Assembly (NCBI GenBank): GCA_946122785.1
Contig: CAMGYJ010000006.1
Location: forward strand, 68,759,676-68,823,675
From: Linum tenue
Lineage: Eukaryota; Streptophyta; Magnoliopsida; Malpighiales; Linaceae
Length of the DNA: 64,000 bases
Reading direction: 5' to 3'
How positions within the stretch are numbered: position 1 is the stretch's first letter; every line of letters begins with the position of its first letter. This document shows positions 1-11,200 of this stretch, one piece after another. The notes under the pieces are model-generated. The model had not been told where the DNA came from, searched no databases, and saw only the letters and a program-made list of their open reading frames with translations. The position numbers and the translations under genes were made by a program.

Positions 1-272
1 AACACACACGATTTACGTGGTTTCCCCGTTCGATATGAACGATACTACTCCACGGAGAGCTAGGGCTCAAAGTCAATTTTATTTCACGTTCTTGATTCCT
101 AGCAGCAGCAGCTATACAATCCTTTTATACCCAGCCGAACCCTACCACATATCACCTAGGGTTTCGATTATAATCAACTAGCTAATTACAATTAGCTACC
201 CATAATAATTAAATGCACAGCAAAGCACCCCAACCATCTCGGCCATGCTATCTACGTGCATGGTCCGCAACA
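1..272 (-). repeat. 3' LTR of the copia element (partial, cut by window edge)
   Basis: On the minus strand the LTR starts with TGTTGCGG right after a polypurine tract and continues past position 1. A TATA-like GTATAAAAGG (plus 121-130) is a plausible LTR promoter element. The LTR end and target duplication are outside the window. Confidence 0.7.
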
Positions 273-279
273 CTCCCCC

Positions 280-3200
280 TCAAGCGGAGGCATGAAGATT
301 ATGAAGGCCAAGCTTGGAAGAGAGGAAAGTGAACCGATCGGCTCCCAAACCCTTCGTAAATATATCTGCTATCTGATCCTGTGTTGCTATCTTCTGTGGC
401 GCAATCTCTTGCGATGTCACACGTTCACGAACGAAGTGACAGTCCATCTCGACATGCTTCGTTCTTTCATGAAATACCGGGTTCGCTGCTATGTGTAAAG
501 CTGCCTGGTTGTCACAATGTAGAGGGGTTGCAGACTTCATATCAACTCCCATCTCCTGGAAAAGCCAACGTAACCAAATAATTTCACTTACAGTGTTGGC
601 CATAGCTCTATATTCTGCTTCTGCAGAAGACCTCGCCACCACAGTCTGCTTTTTCGTACGCCAGGATACTAGGCTCTTTCCCAATTGGATAAAATACCCT
701 GTAGTAGAACGTCGTGTCTGCTGACACCCTCCCCAATCTGCATCACAGTAGCCAACCAACTCCATCGAACTATCAGTTGGGAAGAACAATCCCTTTCCTA
801 GAGCACTCTTTAAATAACGAAGAACTCTATGCGCTGCTTCAACATGTGCCTGGCACGGACTGTGAACAGCCTGGCTGAGTACGTTCACTGCATACACAAT
901 GTCTGTTCGTGTGACCGTTAAATATAATAGCCGACCCACTAGTCTTCGAAAAGCCGAGGGATCAGGCGCTTCAGGACCTTCAAGAAGACTGAGATGATGG
1001 TTTTGTTCAACGAGAAATGAACAAGGGCGTGCTCCCTGAGCGCCTGTATCCGCAATGATGTCCAATGCATACTTCCGCTGTGTAAGAATAATGCCTTTCT
1101 GAGACCGCGAGACCTCGATCCCCAGGAAATAATTCAGCTCACCCAAGTCTTTTATGCTGAAACGATGATGCAAAAAAACTTTCACTTGCTGAATGTCGGC
1201 CAGGGAGTCTCCACCAAGTATTATATCATCAACGTAGACGAGTGCAAAAGTAAAATGACCACCATGTCTACGAATAAAAAGGGAATGATCCGCCCGTGAG
1301 CAAGTAAAACCAAAGACGACCAGAGCCTACGTAAACTTCATGTACCGGTTACGCGAGGTTGCTTGAGGCCATAAAGAGATTTGCGCAGACGACATACTCT
1401 GGTCTCCCCCGGGCGAGCAAATCCCTGAGGGACTCGCATATATACTTCCTCCTCGAGGTCGCCATGCAAGAACGCATTGTTCACGTCAAGCTGGTGAAGA
1501 AACCATCCTTGCTGAGCAGCGAGAGCTAAAATGCAACGGACGGTGACGAGTTTGGCAACAGGTGCAAAGGTGTCATGGAAGTCAACACCTTCGACTTGCG
1601 TATAACCCTTGGCGACAAGTCGGGCCTTGTACCACTCTATGGGCCCATCGGGATTATATTTTATCTTATATACCCATTTGGCATCGATCACCCGCATTCC
1701 GGGGGGCAAATCCATGAGCTCCCATGTGCCATTAGAGACCAATGCATCAATTTCACGCTGCATCGCTGCTCGCCAGTGAGGATGACGCACTGCCTCCCAA
1801 AAGGATGTAGGCTCTGTCTCCCGAGAGATGGCTGCAATGTACGCACGGTGATCAGAAGATAAACGAGCATAATTAACGACAGCTTGCAAAGGGTACTTAA
1901 CATTAGAAACATGACCTGTATGTGAAGAAGGTAGCTGGACGTCATAGTTGTTGACTAGAAAACTGGGCGGCCGCCGTGCACGAAGCCTTCGACCAAGAGC
2001 TGGCTCGGCCTCGGGCACATTATGCTCGGCCGAATTAGGAGAAGCACCAGGTGGCTCCGGCGATGGCACGGAGCTCGAAGGGGTCACAACGTCCTCGCCA
2101 GACGAGGATTGATCGGGACCAGGTGGCGATGAGAGGGCAGATTCGAGCTGCTCCTCGTCAGTGTCCACCATAGCGCGGCCAGGAGATACTTGGGTCGAGA
2201 GAAAAGCTTGCTGAAAAGGAAACTGATCCTCGCAAAAAACAACGTCACGTGAAGTGAACAGTTTATGTGTGGCAAGATCCATGACCCTATATCCCTTTTG
2301 AGTAGATGGATACCCGAGGAAAACACAGGCTCTCCCCCTTTCGCCAAACTTGTCCAAGTGGGGAGAGGTATTCTTCGCATATGCTAAGCAACCGAAGGTG
2401 CGAAGATGAGTATATTGAGGCTCGCGCCCGAAAATGCGCTTGAATGGAGTGTCATTTTGAGTAGCTGTGGTAGGAAGCCGGTTTAGCAAGTAGACGGCAG
2501 TCAACAAGCACTCTCCCCAGAAGCGGATGGGAAGATGTGCATGAAACCGTAATGCACGAGCAGTCTCGAGCAAATGCCGGTGCTTCCGTTCAACGACCCC
2601 ATTCTGCTGAGGGGTGTGAACACAGGAGGTTTGGAGAACAATTCCCTCCTTCTCGTAATAATCAACCAGTTCGTTCGTCTGGAATTCCATACCGTTGTCA
2701 GCCTGTATACGACAAACAGAACGACCAAACTGACGAGCAACTTGCTGACAAAACAACCGCAAGTACCGACTAGCTTCAGACTTGAACCGCAAAAGATAGA
2801 CCCAAACACCACGACTATAGTCGTCCACAATAGTCAGAAAATAATGTGCTCCACTCAAACTAGCAGTGGGGTAACCTCCCCAAATATCCACGTGTACGAG
2901 CTCAAAAACACCAATAGTCTTAATAGAACTCAAGGGAAAAGGAATACGAGTTTGTTTAGCTCGCAAACACGCGGAGCAATGATGTCTATCCGACTGACTA
3001 GAGCTAGAAACCAAATGCAATAATAATAACTTCTCAGGAGAGGGATGACCCAGTCGAGCGTGCCATAGATGGTCGCCCTTCCTCTCTTTTGTCCATACTG
3101 CATGAGCTGCCGGCACCCCGGACGCCACAAACAGCCGCAGATGATATAGCCCATCACGCTGTATCCCCATCCCAATCATCCTTCTGGAGCGTGAGTCCTG

Positions 3201-4271
3201 AAGAATACAAAAGTCGTGGATGAAGATCAGTGCGACGGGAAATTCCTGAGTAAGTTTGCTAATGGAGAGCAAATTGCATTTGAATTCGGGAGCCAATAAG
3301 ACCCGTGGTAACACCATCCCATTACTGAACTCCACGGATCCTACACTGTCTACCCTCACTGAATCACCATTTGGGATACTAACTCGAAGATGCGACTCGC
3401 CTTTAGCCCCTGTCAACATATGTGCAGCCGTAGCTATGTGCTCGTTGCACCCAGAGTCCAAAATCCACGAGTTAGAACGAGGGAAAGTACCTGAAAATTT
3501 GTTGTCGTCAACAAAATTGGAGTCATTGCCGAGGAATTGACGCAGCTGATCCAGTTGAGCTTTGTAGAGGCCTGGAATTGAACTATCTTTGGGCGTCGCG
3601 GCTGCTGCACGGGGACCTCCTCGACCTCGCCCTTCGGATCGGCGGCCACGACCGCGATGCCCACGTCCGCCCCGATCAAAGTAGCTTGGCGGATACCCGA
3701 TCAGCTCAAAACAATGATCCTTGCTATGCCCAGGCTTGCGGCAGTGTTGGCTGCGCGGTCGGTCATCGACATCGCCGCGATCGGGGGTATCTCGCACAAC
3801 AAGCTTATCTTGTGTTGCGGCAAAGGCAGCAGCCTCTACCTTGGGCTTTCGATCAGAGGCAATCCGGTGTTGTTGCTCATCAGTGGCAACCATGTTATAC
3901 GCCTCAGTGACGTTGGGCGGAGGTTTCATAGACAAAATTTGGGACTTGACCGTCGAGAACACGTCGTCTAAGCCCATAAGAAAGTCAAAGAGTCGGCTTT
4001 CGTTTGAGGGGGCGTGTAAGGAAGTGGTTAAGCACCATACACGGGCCTCTATAAGATCCAACATAACCTTCTCCCAACAACTCGAGTTATTGGGACCAAC
4101 TGGTTTATGACAGCTTCTCCTCCGGCTTTCGCCGCCGCCACGCCAAATCAAAAATTGGAAACCCAATGCTGATTCAAGGGAGACCGAACTCACCGGTTCT
4201 AGTTCTGCTCTAGCTGTTGATGAATCGAAAATCAAAGGCTGATTGTCTGGCAAGGGCGACGAGGGACACAA
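280..4271 (-). pseudogene. copia gag-pol polyprotein, frameshifted
   Basis: Two ORFs (4271-1338 and 1185-280) make up most of a copia polyprotein. In order: a gag remnant ([17 protein letters not shown]); a zinc knuckle with Arg in place of the first Cys ([15 protein letters not shown]); an aspartic protease motif [14 protein letters not shown]-pre-integrase [14 protein letters not shown]; an integrase core with the DDE residues in VHVDIWG, ADNGMEF and VERKHRH; RT start [14 protein letters not shown] up to LYGLKQ; and in the second ORF the end of RT (FLGIEVSRS) and complete RNase H (GYCDADWGGC, RSSAEAEYRAMA, TKHVEMDCHF). The reading frame shifts near 1355 just after YGLKQ. The shifted frame between the ORFs carries a TAG but keeps YVDD. 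The gag N-terminus is missing. Not expected to make a functional polyprotein. Confidence 0.9.
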
Positions 4272-4589
4272 GGCGGCAAGGCGAGGGCTGGCGGAGATGG
4301 CCGGCGGCGAGGGATGGCGTAGATGACGGGCGGTGAGGTTGGCGAAGAAGACAGGTGGCGGAGGCAGTACGAAAGGCAGGCGGCCGGCGAAAGAATCGCT
4401 GGACTCGCTCGGTCGGGAATGGATGGCAGATGGGTAAGGAGAGTTCGATGGAGGCGTGAACGATGGGGAAGGGGAGGAGACAATGGTCCTCGTGACCCTC
4501 TCGTGACCCCTCCCTTCTATCTTTTTATTTTTATTTTTTATTTGAATTCAAATTTTCTTTAATTTAAGAAAAAATGTGACATGGATGAG

Positions 4590-4763
4590 CTGTGCTGACT
4601 CACTAACGGGAAAAATAGTTAACCGTCAGTTTTGACGGTCAATTCAAATAGCAGGCCAAATTTGTCTATTAATTTGAAAAATTGGCCATAAATGTCTTAT
4701 TGAAAACTTCGGGCCAAAACTGACACTTACGCCAAACTTCAGGCCAAACTAGCGTATTAAGCC
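4590..4763. mobile_element. Terminus of a Mutator-like element (one end only)
   Basis: The segment ends in GCGTATTAAGCC, whose reverse complement GGCTTAATACGC resembles the right terminus of the delimited Mutator-like element at 13910-15438 (GGCTTAATACAT). The interior has the repeated 'aaacttcaggccaaa' type phrases common at such ends. The partner end is not in the window, so the truncated copia element may sit inside this larger element. No target duplication can be tested. Confidence 0.45.
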
Positions 4764-5236
4764 CTTATTATATTAGAAAGACAGATTTTATTTAAAATTT
4801 TATATAATAGCATGTTTGAGAAAAATACATAACAAGAGTGGTATGTTATACCTATAACGCTTGTACTAAATCACCTAGCAATCAAATCATAACAGATAGA
4901 TATATCTGCTTATATACCAATTCAATCCTGATGAGATTTTGAACGAATTTATATTGGGTTAAATATGGTCGCTTCCACTTCAACGCCAAGGAAAAGAACG
5001 GCATTAAATACCATAAACTTGACTGTTCACAACCGAAAGAGGTGTGGGCATGGAGAACACACATCATCGTCGGATTGAACCCAATTTGCCTGACCCGCGA
5101 AAGCAAACACCAAATTCAGGACGTCCACTAATAACAACTTGCTGTCCTCGTCGTATTTCACACAAATATCTATCCAGCGGTGGAATAAGCTGCAGCCAAG
5201 CTCAGAGTGGAAAACAGAGCAAAGAACTGAGCCAAG
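4764..5236. other. Upstream region of the first thioredoxin-like gene
   Basis: AT-rich non-coding DNA up to the ATG at 5237. I see no convincing TATA box and no further gene or repeat. Confidence 0.4.
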
Positions 5237-8200
5237 ATGCAGAAGCAGCTACCTATCAACACAGCAATTCTCGCCTTCCTCTGCTCCTTCACCGTCATCT
5301 CAAACGCCCAGTCGTTGCCGCCGGCCTGGGCCGATGGGTTCGTCTACGAAAACGGGCCGGTGGGTCCGAACCCAATTGTGATCGAGGCGTTCTTCGACCC
5401 GGTTTGCTCCGACAGCAGAGACTCGTGGGCGCCTCTCAAGCTAGCTTTGACCCACTACGGCTCTCGCGTCTCCTTGCTCCTTCACCTGCTCCCTTTACCG
5501 TCAGTAAAATTGTTGATTGGAAGTAGTTGAGAGAAGTGATTTCGATCTTGTTGATTTCTATGAAAAACAGAGTGTTTTTTTTTTTGTTTTTGTTTGTGGC
5601 TACAGGTACCATGACAACGCATATGTTGCTTCTCGAGCTCTGCATATCGCAAACCTGCTCAATTCTTCATCCACATTTCCGTTGCTCGAGCAGTTCTTCA
5701 AGTATCAGGTGAGAAATTTTAACGAGTTCTTGAAATGGTACATATGAAAATAACTTGAGTTAGCAAAGGATGTTGCGGTTACTTAAACCGTGTTAGTATT
5801 GGGCCTTGTTGGGCCTCGTCTGATTCGTTGGATTAGGGTTTTAACCCTAAGTTTATCTATATAAGCTTAGCTATCGACTTGTGTGATAGCAAGCCGTCAA
5901 GATGTAATCCTAATAAGAGATCAGCCGTGAGCTCTTATGAGCTCACCGTGGATTAGTCTCGATCAATCAATCGATCGAGGATACCACGTAAAATCCCTTG
6001 TCTCGTGTTCTTGTTATTCCGCATTATCAAATTCTTCATGGTATCAGAGCAAACCTCGATCTAGGGTTTTGCATTCAACCTTCAGCAGTCTCGTTCCACA
6101 ATCAAGATACGTCGGCCATCAATTGTCAAGGGTTTTGAGTTACAAACGTCTGGATCAATCAAGATCTGTTTGTCTACGAGGTCATTGAAGTCGTGTTCCC
6201 AGAGTTACCGATGTTCAATTCTCGTCCGGCTCTCCGTTAGCATCATCGTCAATCGCAACAGAGTTGTTGTCGTGACTCGTGACGGCAGTACTGCTATTGC
6301 CGGTTCCGATTCTCTTGTCATCACCCAGTTGTTGTTCACGACAAATCATCAGCCGAAGCCACTGATGTCCCTGCTGCTCGGCTGTGCTTCTTCATCAATG
6401 GCGTTTCTCGTTACCTGTCAAAGAGCTAAGAGTCAAGAATCCCTGGCAGTCAATCCATCGTCGGCCGAGCATCCGATTTTGTCCCGACGTCACAAATCTG
6501 CCAAGATTCTAGTCTCATGGAGTCCAGCTAGATCCGTCATATATTTGGGACTAGGTCGATCATCCGCTCGGTGATTGCTCAATCAGCCCAGTACCATTTT
6601 CTTGTTTCCGGAATCAATCAGCCGCGTCATAACTATTGCGGCGTGGTAGTCATCTTGAAGGTCATCGAGTCTTCCGTGAAGCCTTTGTCTCTGCTTTCCT
6701 ACGGTGGATGTGCCAAGCCCCGTCCAACTTCTGCACTCTCGGATGGCCCTTTATCCCGTCGTCCAGCTCTCTCTCAGCATGTCCACCATAATGGTCGTGG
6801 ATTTTCGTCGGGACACTTGGATAGCCATTAGAGAAGAATATATCAAAGATTGCGGTTCAGCTAAAGGTTTGTCACTTTTATCACAACTTTTGATGGGGCT
6901 TTATCGTCTTGTGTATTGGGTGCTCATTTCCTTATAGGGATTCACCCCAAAACAAATAATCCTTCCAAAGTCATGTTGTTGAAAAGAAGTTGGCAGCTGG
7001 GTTCTTTCAAGAGTCGTCCTGGCGGCGTTGCAAGAGTTTCAGTGATCATCATCTAAAGTTGTGTTTGGGTCTTAATTGGAACCGTGGTTCCATATCCTGT
7101 GTTTTGGATTTGTGAGTTTTGGCCTGTCGAGTAGTCCTGTCCGGAATGCGGCCGGTCGTCTTCATCATGGTCACAAAGTATTACAGAAGTTGGGAGCTCC
7201 GATGACTTGTGCGGGAAGAGGGGTAATAATCATGGCTTATAGCAGCTCGTGAAAATCCAACCAATGGAACTGAAATTTGATAGTCCATGTTCTTTGGTCG
7301 AGTCATCTTCTTTTGTGGAGATTTTACTGCCTTGTGTTCGTTGTGATGATTGCTTGTTGCGAGTGTAATTCACACGCTTGCATGTTCCTACTAGAAGACG
7401 AAAAAGCTTTGTAGCTGCCATGATTCTGTTCAATCCAGACTTTGTGTCCAGCTGAATTTTGGCAATTCGCCTTCCATCTTGTAGCTAGTGCGGTTGTCAC
7501 CAAACAGGCGATCTCATCCGCTTCCATCATCAACAACCGAGTTCAGTCAAAGGCAGTCGCATTCATTGTGTTTTGTCTAGAAGTCTTCTCAACGTTGCAG
7601 CCGGGGTCATCTTCATCAAGGCCACTCTCAGCTGCCGCTTATTTTATTCAGTTTAGAATGTTGCACAGTAAGCCAATCTTCACCAACATCACAGTCATGG
7701 CGTTGAAGGCAATCATGACCGGCAGTGGTCATCTCTTCAAATAGCTAGTGTTGGGGAAAAACAACAGCTTATGTCAACAAAATTTTCCAGTCATCAGGTC
7801 GAGGGCATTCACGATTCATAAAATGGTCGTCCCCTGGCGTTCAAAAGGTAGTACGATCAGAGAAGTCATCGTCCCTTCATCGTCCAGTTGGCATTCACGA
7901 TCTAAGAAATGGTCGTCCCCTCTTCCGGTTCATTAGTGGGCACATTTCAACCATTCATCGCTTTTCAAGCCGGGCATTCACGATGTTCATGCTCCAGCTT
8001 GAGGGGGAGAATAGGAGGTCAACATACGTCGGTCGACTACCTCAGTCATTAGGTCGACCGCGATGTACCAGGTGTGTTCAAGTTCAAGAGAAGCAGTCAA
8101 TCGTCTCCATCATCAGGTTGTTTAGAGAGAGCCAGTCATCTCCAATCAACCTCGTCCGAGATGTTATTAATCTCGAGTTTTGTGGTTCAAGCCATCATGC

Positions 8201-11200
8201 TTGTTCTTCACATTTACTTCTTCAAGCTCGACATTCTTGTCATTCATGTCTTCGCTTGAGGGGGAGTGTTGCGGTTACTTAAACCGTGTTAGTATTGGGC
8301 CTTGTTGGGCCTCGTCTGATTCGTTGGATTAGGGTTTTAACCCTAAGTTTATCTATATAAGCTTAGCTATCGACTTGTGTGATAGCAAGCCGTCAAGATG
8401 TAATCCTAATAAGAGATCAGCCGTGAGCTCTTATGAGCTCACCGTGGATTAGTCTCGATCAATCAATTGATCGAGGATACCACGTAAAATCCCTTGTCTT
8501 TCTCAACATTCCGAATTATAAAGGTTAATTGCTTTTTGACATTGTATTACAGCCTTTTGTGACTTAGTAATCTGCTGTTTGAATCCCGATAACCCTTATT
8601 AGTAAACACATGATGTCAGATGCATGCTTGTGCAAAATTTAAGTATATATGAGAAATTGTAACGAGTTCATAAAATGGTACATATGAAAATAACTCAAGC
8701 CGGCAAAGGAAGGCTAGAATTGTTGTGTTGATAGCATGTACGGTTAGTATGTAATATAAGATCGATTATTGAGTTTTCTCAACAACTCAAATTATTGGGG
8801 TTAATTGGTTTTTGACATGATATCAGAGTTTAGTCTTTAGTTTGAATCCCGGTAATCCTCGTAGGTAAGCACATGATGTCTGATAGCTGTGCAAATTTCA
8901 AGTCTATATGAATGAATTTCTTTTGAATGAGCGTGTTAGCTGTAAGACACAAGAAAGGAGAATTGGGAATTTAGGGATTGAGAAGAGTAGAATTTAGGGA
9001 TTTGGAGAATTGGGGAAGAACAAGAGAGAGAATAGAGATTAGGGATTTGAGAATTTCTGATTATTATTGCTTAACTCCCAAAACTAATGAGATGCATCCT
9101 TAAGTAGCAGTAAACCGAAATAACACAAAATAACAAGTTTGCCACTCCTTCCCCCCCCCCTTATGGCCGACTCGGCCCTCTCCCTCTCTAACCCGAGGCC
9201 GGCTCGGCCCTCTCCCTCTCTAACCCGAGGCCGGGTTTCCCACATCCCCTCCTCCTTCAGAATCGACATCGGCCTCGATGTCGAAGCCCAGAAATCTCTG
9301 GCGAAGCACCTCCGACTCCTCCCAAGTAGCGTCTTCCGGTTCCACATGCTTCCACTGCACCAAGCTCTCTTCCACCAACCGCCCTCCCTTCTTTGTCCAC
9401 CTGGTCTCCAACACCTTGAGAGGAACTAGCTCCAAGTCGTCATCTGCTGTCACCGGAGGAGCCGTCAACGTCACCCTGTCCGCCTGGCCCCGGTTCTTCT
9501 TCAGCAAGGAAATGTGGAACACCGGGTGTATGCGCGAACCTGCAGGTAGCTGCAGCCGATAAGCAATCGGGTTGACCTTGTGGATGATCTCATACGGCCC
9601 AAAGAACCTAGCTGCCAGCTTCTGGTATGCCCGCCTGAATACCGAGGACTGCCGGTAGGGATGCAGCCTCAACAGTACCCAGTCACCCACCTCAAACTCC
9701 TCATCCCGCCGCCCTGCATCCTCTGCCTGCTTCATCCTGTTGCTTGCTGCAGCCAAATTGGTTCTCAACTGCTCCAAAGCCTCATCTCTCGCACCCAACC
9801 ACCTGTCCACCGCATCAACCGAACTCGAACCACCTCTGTACTGCACCAATGTCGGGGGCGATCTCCCGTACAAGGCCTCGAACGGGGTCATTTTGATAGA
9901 CCGATGAAACGTGGTGTTATACCACAATTCCGCCCAAGGAAGCATGGCCAACCACTGTCTCGGCTGCTGGTGGGTAAAGCACCTCAGATACTGCTCCAGG
10001 TGCTTGTTAACTATCTCCATCTGCCCATCGGTCTGCGGATGGTAGGCCGAGCTCATGCGTAATACCGTCCGCGCCATCGCAAAAACCTCCTGCCAAAACC
10101 TGCTCAAGAAAACCGGGTCGCGATCACTGACAATAGACCTGGGAAATCCATGATGTCGTACCACTCCCAAGACAAACTGCTCGGCCACAGTCTTCGCAGT
10201 GTACGGATGCGCCAACGGCATAAAATGAGCATACTTCGTGAGTCGATCCACGACCACGAACAACACCGTCTTCCCACCCGAGGGAGGCAACCCCACTATG
10301 AAGTCCATGCTAATGTCCTCCCATACCAGTTCCGGTACCAGCATCGGCTGAAGAAGCCTGGCGGGTCGCAGGTGAGACAGCTTCACTCTCTGGCATGTAT
10401 CGCATGACTCCACATAGGCTCTCACAGCCTGTGCCATCTGGGGCCAGTCAAAATGGCCTCTAATCCGGCGAAGCGTCCTCTCAGCGCCTGAATGACCCCC
10501 CAACGGAGAGTCATGGAACTCCTGGAGCACTGAGGTGACCAGGTTCGAGCCAGGAGGAAGAACCACTCGACCCTTGAACATCACCAGCCCCTGTCGAAAC
10601 AAATAATGACCCGGATTATCGCTCACTGCGCTTTCCCGGCAATCCTGCAAATACTGGCTGGTCTCCATGGATGCCCGTAACTCATCCCAAAACTGCGGAA
10701 CTGGTCCAGACACAGCGGCGAGAACCTCGCTGCCCGGCTTCCTCGATAACCCATCCGCCACCACATTAGTGGACCCGGGGCGGTAGTGGATCTCATAATC
10801 GTAGCCTAGCAGCTTCGACACCCACTTATGCTGATCCGGTGTGGACACCCGCTGCTCGAGGAGGTGCTTCAAGCTCTGGTGATCGGTGTAGATGTGAAAC
10901 TTCTGTCCCAAAAGATACGGCCGCCATGTCTGTACTGCAGTAATAATCGCCTGCATTTCCTTCTTATACGTAGACCAAGCCTCCTTGGAGGGTGCCAGCG
11001 TCTTGCTCATGAAGGCAATGGGGTGGCGGTCCTGAGATAACACCGCCCCTATCCCTCGGCCCGATGCGTCCGCCTCGATCACAAATGGCTTGGAAAAGTC
11101 CGCATGGCGAGAGTCGGAGTGGTCGTCATCGCCTGCTTCAGCCGCTGAAATGCAGCCTCCGCTGCTGGTGACCAGGCGAACCCCCATTTCTTCAGTAAAT

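Larger units (their letters stand above)
1..4271 (-). mobile_element. Ty1/copia LTR retrotransposon, 5'-truncated copy
   Basis: A copia element read on the minus strand. The gene order protease, integrase, reverse transcriptase, RNase H, seen in 280-4271, is diagnostic of Ty1/copia. The left part (1-272) is its 3' LTR, running off the window, and a polypurine tract (minus GAGGGGGAG, about 273-281) lies directly before the LTR start TGTTGCGG. No second LTR and no tRNA primer site is found on the right side. Recognisable gag starts only about 80 residues into the upstream ORF, so the 5' LTR, leader and gag N-terminus look lost or replaced. The right edge is therefore uncertain; it may be as low as about 4020. 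The frameshift and stops in pol make this copy non-autonomous. Confidence 0.85.
5771..8499 (+). mobile_element. Non-autonomous LTR retrotransposon (no gag-pol)
   Basis: Direct LTRs 5771-6038 and 8267-8499 enclose 2.2 kb without any gag, RT or integrase reading frame. Directly after LTR1 lies the primer-binding site TGGTATCAGAGC (6039-6050), complementary to the 3' end of initiator tRNA-Met. A polypurine tract CTTGAGGGGGAG (8255-8266) precedes LTR2. Over their shared 233 bp the LTRs differ at one position that I can see (CGATCG versus TGATCG), so insertion was recent. LTR2 lacks the last 35 bp seen in LTR1, and no target duplication is found because the flank was also lost. This is a LARD/TRIM-like parasite that must be mobilised by another element's proteins. 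Confidence 0.88.
5709..8940 (+). repeat. Duplicated intron-2 sequence flanking the first LTR insertion
   Basis: The start of intron 2 (5709-5770) is similar to 8650-8720 (both contain ATGGTACATATGAAAATAAC). The stretch after the LTR element (8500-8640, beginning ttctcaaca) is similar to 8775-8925 (ttctcaacaactcaaat). The ancestral intron therefore held two tandem copies of a roughly 300-bp unit, and the LTR element landed in the first copy, with loss of part of it. Confidence 0.65.
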
